The notes under the pieces are model-generated. The model ran no database searches. It saw only the letters and a list, made by a program, of their open reading frames with translations, and was not told where the DNA came from. From NCBI GenBank assembly GCA_021151825.1, contig JAGKWQ010000006.1, positions 1 through 64,000 of the forward strand: 64,000 nucleotides of DNA. The letters run 5' to 3'. Of this stretch, positions 61,402 through 64,000 are shown piece after piece. The translations under genes and the position numbers were made by a program. Source of the stretch: Cellvibrionaceae bacterium. Lineage in GTDB: Bacteria > Pseudomonadota > Gammaproteobacteria > Pseudomonadales > Cellvibrionaceae. Each line of letters opens with the position of its first letter. Position 1 is the stretch's first letter.

Positions 61402-61917
61402 TTATTTCTTAACCATAATCCAGGCATCACCCAGAATAGAATTGTCTTTTCCGCATCTCATGAACAAATTCATTTCGTTCAGGCTTTCTGCGCGGGTTAA
61501 TTCAAAGGTGAATAAATTCATTTGTTTGATTTGCCATGCATCCTGCTGCTGTTGGTTCTGAAGTTGTAAGGCATATCTGCTATCTTGCAAGATATTAAAT
61601 GTTTGCTCGCTAACAACAAGCGATTCACTTTCTGTTTTTTCAAGTTTAGATAAAACTAATGTTTTCTTATCGCTGGAAATTGAAACTGTATGCCAGCTTG
61701 TTATGCAGTTATTGTTACCATCCGCATCCAGCGCGCGCCAGCGCCCGGGCAACTCGTAGAATAAAGCGTTTTCTTCATTAGGATCTACTTTTATCTCCGC
61801 TATCTTATACATGAGTGCTTTTTGTTTCTGCTCCTTCAGAGGATCAGGCTTTGCCGCGCATCCGAACAGCAGGGCAGTTGTGGCAGTAATTATTGTAATC
61901 CTTGCATATATATTCAT
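61402..61917 (-). CDS. Lipoprotein of unknown function
   Basis: A 171-residue protein with lipobox LLFGC (MNIYARITIITATTALLFGC). The rest is polar with a beta-rich core (RWRALDADGNNNCITSWHTV, LFTFELTRAESLNEMNLFM). Its ribosome-binding site (CAGGAT) is close to the ATG. No family recognised. It is convergent with the GGDEF gene. Confidence 0.75.
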   Translation of the reverse strand: MNIYARITIITATTALLFGCAAKPDPLKEQKQKALMYKIAEIKVDPNEENALFYELPGRWRALDADGNNNCITSWHTVSISSDKKTLVLSKLEKTESESLVVSEQTFNILQDSRYALQLQNQQQQDAWQIKQMNLFTFELTRAESLNEMNLFMRCGKDNSILGDAWIMVKK

Positions 61918-62047
61918 ATCCTGATTTGCCTGCTGCCTTTATTGTTCGAGAGTTGAAGATAACTGCTATTATTCAGGCAAATATAGTAATCCCTGCTCCT
62001 TTCAATTTTATTACAGTTTTGTTGCGCGGGCTGGAGCAGCTTGTGAA

Positions 62048-62572
62048 TCACATGTCCATAAAATTATGTTTTTCTCCACAACCCGCAAGATGGTTTTTAT
62101 CATTAGACATACATTCATAGAATGATCGCTCTAAACCAGTCGCTGACTGGCAGCGACTATACGAAATTTTTTGTTTCGCTTTTTGAAGGGCTGCTGTGGC
62201 CTGAGTGTACTGCTCTTGGGTGATGGAGCCGTTATCTACATTGCGCTTGCCTTGTGTGAGCATGGTTTCAAATTGCCAATCAGCATTGTTGATAGCGGAT
62301 GAGCAATTGAGCTGCGTTTTCGTTTCATCTACTTTTAATAATTGTTTTTTGTAGGCTTCGGTCCATTCGGCTTTATCTTCATCTGACATTTGAGTGCCGG
62401 CGGGTGATGCTCCACGGTATTTTTTAACTTCTACCGTTGCGGCTTTTTCGGTTGGTGGGCGCGCACTGAAGTGTACTTTTCCCTCAGCATCGGTCCATTT
62501 GTATACTTCACCCGCTTGCAGGCCGATTGTGGGCAGCATTAATAGCGTTGCGGTGATGATTACCCTTTTCAT
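62048..62572 (-). CDS. DUF4124-domain exported protein
   Basis: A 174-residue protein preceded by AAGGAGATTAAAAA, with signal peptide ending LQA. The motif GEVYKWTDAEGKVHFSARPP is the DUF4124 signature, found at the N-terminus of many small exported proteins. A helical C-terminal part (QLNCSSAINNADWQFETML) carries four Cys residues. Function unknown. Confidence 0.9.
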   Translation of the reverse strand: MKRVIITATLLMLPTIGLQAGEVYKWTDAEGKVHFSARPPTEKAATVEVKKYRGASPAGTQMSDEDKAEWTEAYKKQLLKVDETKTQLNCSSAINNADWQFETMLTQGKRNVDNGSITQEQYTQATAALQKAKQKISYSRCQSATGLERSFYECMSNDKNHLAGCGEKHNFMDM

Positions 62573-62748
62573 TTTTTAATCTCCTTGTTGATTGTGATGA
62601 GGTGTGTGCTTGTATTGATTTTTCGTGCAAACAAAAGCATAGCTGACGTAATTGCGAATACCGGAACACTAACCTGCAACTTCATTATGAATATCGGGTT
62701 TACAAGCCAGGCCTGCGTGGCAGGTATCAACTTATATAGTTAGGTGTT

Positions 62749-62793
62749 AAATGTATAACGAAAATACATTGATTGACAGCAATATACCCATCT
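62749..62793 (+). repeat. Dispersed intergenic repeat, copy 2
   Basis: AAATGTATAACGAAAATACA-TTGATTGACAG, the counterpart of 60051-60096, about 2.7 kb away in the same orientation. Confidence 0.6.
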
Positions 62794-62976
62794 TTTACTC
62801 TGCCCGCGCAGCGTAAATCCGCTGCCGGGATTGCAACCCCCGTTTAGCCAAACTGGCACAAAAGACGTGAGTCTTTGTGTCCTCGTACAGCTTTGCCTGT
62901 TGTTATGGCGGCTGGGCGAGGCCGCCTTAGGGCGGGCCGGTGTGGTTTGGTCCGGTGGTTGCAACCTCGTCCAGTT

Positions 62977-63007
62977 CGCCCCCATGAATTGCAACCTCAT
63001 GGGGGCG
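62977..63007 (+). promoter_or_regulatory. Long GC-rich hairpin before the split small gene
   Basis: CGCCCCCATGA / TCATGGGGGCG, an 11-bp perfect stem with loop ATTGCAACC, 30 bases upstream of an ATG with GAGG. It is in a block much richer in GC than its surroundings and may be a translational control element or terminator-like structure. Confidence 0.55.
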
Positions 63008-63036
63008 GCATCCCAACCAAACTTCGAGGTTCTGTT

Positions 63037-63356
63037 ATGGATAATGTCGATCAACTTGTGTTCGACTCTGAACACTCCTGCATTATTCAGTTAAACCCTT
63101 CCCAATATTCTTTCTACCAAAAAAAACCTACATTAAAATTCTTGATCCAGATGGAAAGTGTTTGGAATCCATTGGTCATTTTCTACAGAAAAGCTTGAGC
63201 GAAGAAAATTGCTGCCGTTTGCGCGAACAGATTTCTTTGTTGTTTGCTTTGTTTTGCAATATCGATGAATCAATAGAGTTACCACCAATGGCTACTGCAG
63301 GATTGGCGGAGGTGATGTTTCAGATGAGGAAGGTGTGTGACGGGTTAGTGAAGTGA
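63037..63356 (+). pseudogene. Small gene split at an A8 tract (frameshift, possibly programmed)
   Basis: An ATG at 63037 with CGAGGTTCTGTT upstream opens frame A (MDNVDQLVFDSEHSC...), which ends at 63198. The -1 frame continues with a much more protein-like sequence (YIKILDPDGKCLESIGHFLQ, PPMATAGLAEVMFQMRKVCD) to the stop at 63356. The two frames meet around a run of eight A (63119-63126); a -1 shift there restores a reading frame of about 106 residues. It may be a real frameshift mutation, a sequencing or assembly slip in the homopolymer, or programmed slippage. The joined protein resembles small Pseudomonas-type proteins of the DUF3077 kind (inference). Confidence 0.5.
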
Positions 63357-63361
63357 AGTAG

Positions 63362-63386
63362 GGCGGCCAGATGGCCGCCTTTTTTA
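63362..63386 (+). terminator. Rho-independent terminator
   Basis: GGCGGCCA-GA-TGGCCGCC followed by seven T, 6 bases after the end of the split gene. Confidence 0.9.
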
Positions 63387-63395
63387 TTGGTACCC

Positions 63396-63428
63396 GTAGG
63401 TTGCTGGTGAGCTTGCGAACCGCAACAT
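63396..63428 (+). repeat. REP-like element 1 (GTAG head)
   Basis: GTAGGTTGCTGGTGAG... to GCGAACCGCAACAT. It starts with the GTAG tetranucleotide typical of RAYT-associated REPs and has a GTTGC/GCAAC internal inverted repeat. It faces element 2 in opposite orientation. Confidence 0.8.
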
Positions 63429-63519
63429 TCGTTGTCACAAACGGCACGTTATTTTATTAATGCAAAAAACCAATTAACGGCACATGCATTTTGGTTTTGG
63501 TGGTTGCGGATATATGGTC
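63429..63519. other. Spacer between inverted REP elements
   Basis: The 91 bases between the two REPs contain no gene; the whole unit from 63396 to 63552 is a BIME-like pair. Confidence 0.6.
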
Positions 63520-63552
63520 ATGTTGCGGTTCGTTCCTCACCAGCAACCTACG
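63520..63552 (-). repeat. REP-like element 2 (inverted, overlapping the RAYT stop codon)
   Basis: The inverse complement of element 1 with a few changes in the loop. On the minus strand it begins GTAGGTTGCTGGTGAG, and the TAG of that head is the stop codon of the RAYT gene (63548-63550). Confidence 0.85.
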
Positions 63553-64000
63553 CGAAAAAATGAATGCTTGAATACGGCCAGTCTTTCGCGTTGCTTACGT
63601 AGCCGTGTTTTACCGGGTTGTGGTGGATGTATTCGATGTGATTATAAAAATCCTTTTCATCTCGAATGGTATGTTCCCAAAAACGGCGTTGCCAAATACC
63701 GCGTTCACCTCTTTTAATTCGGCTGAATTTAACCAATTCGTTTTTGGGAATGCGTCGGGAGAAGTTGGCTTTGATCAATGACCAGCGCATCGAATAATTA
63801 TAATCATTGCGCGGTAACGTCCACAAACAATGCAAGTGATCCGGCAATACCACGATTGCGTCGATCTCAAATGGATGGTTTTGTTTTACCGTTTTAAACG
63901 CTGCACGTAAATGGTTGATATTCTGCACCAACAAATCACTCTTGCGATCCGCCAATGCCAACGTAAAGAAATAACAACCACCCTCAACATAAACCCGCCG
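63548..64000 (-). CDS. REP-associated tyrosine transposase (RAYT, Y1_Tnp), 5' end outside window
   Basis: The minus-strand frame is open to the window edge, so at least 150 residues are coded and the start lies outside. The family start RRxxVxGGxYFFT is visible at the edge (RRVYVEGGCYFFTLALADRK). The HuH metal motif is DHLHCLW, and the catalytic Tyr is probably in HIEYIHHNPVKHGYV. RAYTs are single-copy domesticated IS200/IS605-like transposases that mobilise REP elements. The stop codon lies in the flanking REP. Confidence 0.93.
   Translation of the reverse strand, partial: RRVYVEGGCYFFTLALADRKSDLLVQNINHLRAAFKTVKQNHPFEIDAIVVLPDHLHCLWTLPRNDYNYSMRWSLIKANFSRRIPKNELVKFSRIKRGERGIWQRRFWEHTIRDEKDFYNHIEYIHHNPVKHGYVSNAKDWPYSSIHFFA

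Larger units (their letters stand above)
62573..63036. other. Intergenic region with GC-rich leader and repeats
   Basis: About 460 bases. It contains the second copy of the dispersed repeat (62749-62793), a GC-rich block (about 62880-62990, with GGCCGCC/GGGCGGGCC), and the hairpin 62977-63007. Frames at 62831-63094 and on the minus strand at 62740-63075 overlap these repeats and are not credible genes. Confidence 0.5.

Noticed and set aside
62740..63094. Plus- and minus-strand frames across the GC-rich leader
   Set aside because: They coincide with the hairpin and repeats, and have no start signals; the gene start is better placed at 63037.
63037..63356. Toxin-antitoxin pair
   Set aside because: The two frames look like one gene split at the A8 tract, not two overlapping genes each with its own start.
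1..64000. tRNA, rRNA, CRISPR array or prophage
   Set aside because: No such genes or arrays were recognised on reading either strand; the only mobile sign is the RAYT/REP end.

Overview
The window looks like chromosome of a Gram-negative, polysaccharide-degrading gammaproteobacterium, most likely Cellvibrio or a close relative (Cellvibrionaceae). Reasons seen in the sequence: moderate GC, many outer-membrane and secreted proteins, Ser-rich linkers after lipoprotein signals, a laminarinase with CBM6, a CBM56-carrying thaumatin-like glucanase, a large TonB-dependent receptor beside a GH20 hexosaminidase, discoidin (CBM32) domains, and several c-di-GMP proteins. The genus is inferred; no rRNA or tRNA gene is present to confirm it.

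Layout. 1-5.2 kb: two tandem RTX calcium-binding repeat proteins (the first cut by the window edge) sharing a C-terminal tail. 5.2-9.7 kb: small membrane, SRPBCC and VOC proteins, a secreted unknown, a PEBP-fold lipoprotein and a membrane-anchored AraC regulator. 10.9-14.1 kb: a beta-1,3-glucan pair (CBM56-crystallin-thaumatin/GH152 and CBM6-GH16). 14.1-16.3 kb: chemoreceptor. 16.6-24.1 kb: a minus-strand eight-gene operon (GntR-UTRA regulator, AprA-like flavoprotein, AprB-like ferredoxin, sulfonate/nitrate-type ABC importer, HEAT-repeat protein, DUF971 protein). This is the strongest candidate for an undescribed metabolic system. 24.4-43 kb: mostly housekeeping and signalling genes (YggL, YceH, shikimate-kinase-like protein, HD-GYP, FMN reductase, exported RidA, glycosyltransferase, MASE1-GGDEF, LpxL-type acyltransferase, MoeA, YpfJ-type peptidase, GNAT, small membrane proteins, methyltransferase, ankyrin/TPR protein). 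43.7-55.5 kb: an amino-sugar polysaccharide-utilization-like locus: TonB receptor, two paralogous secreted proteins of unknown catalytic class flanking a GH20, a TPR-sulfotransferase and a second membrane AraC regulator. 55.8-62.6 kb: envelope genes (PEP-CTERM-like protein, Blc lipocalin, OmpW, lipoproteins), an unknown 302-residue protein and a second GGDEF protein with a coupled mini-ORF. 62.7-64 kb: mobile/variable end with a duplicated intergenic repeat, a GC-rich hairpin leader, a small gene split at an A8 tract, an inverted REP pair and a RAYT transposase.

How it fits together (inference): the glucanase pair attacks beta-1,3-glucan outside the cell, and the 43.7-52.6 kb locus captures and trims GlcNAc-containing glycans. 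The AprAB/ABC operon probably imports a small organosulfur or nitrogen compound and processes it with an FAD/4Fe-4S enzyme. Many start codons were moved downstream of the longest frame where a ribosome-binding site or signal peptide supports it; each such choice is stated in the entry.
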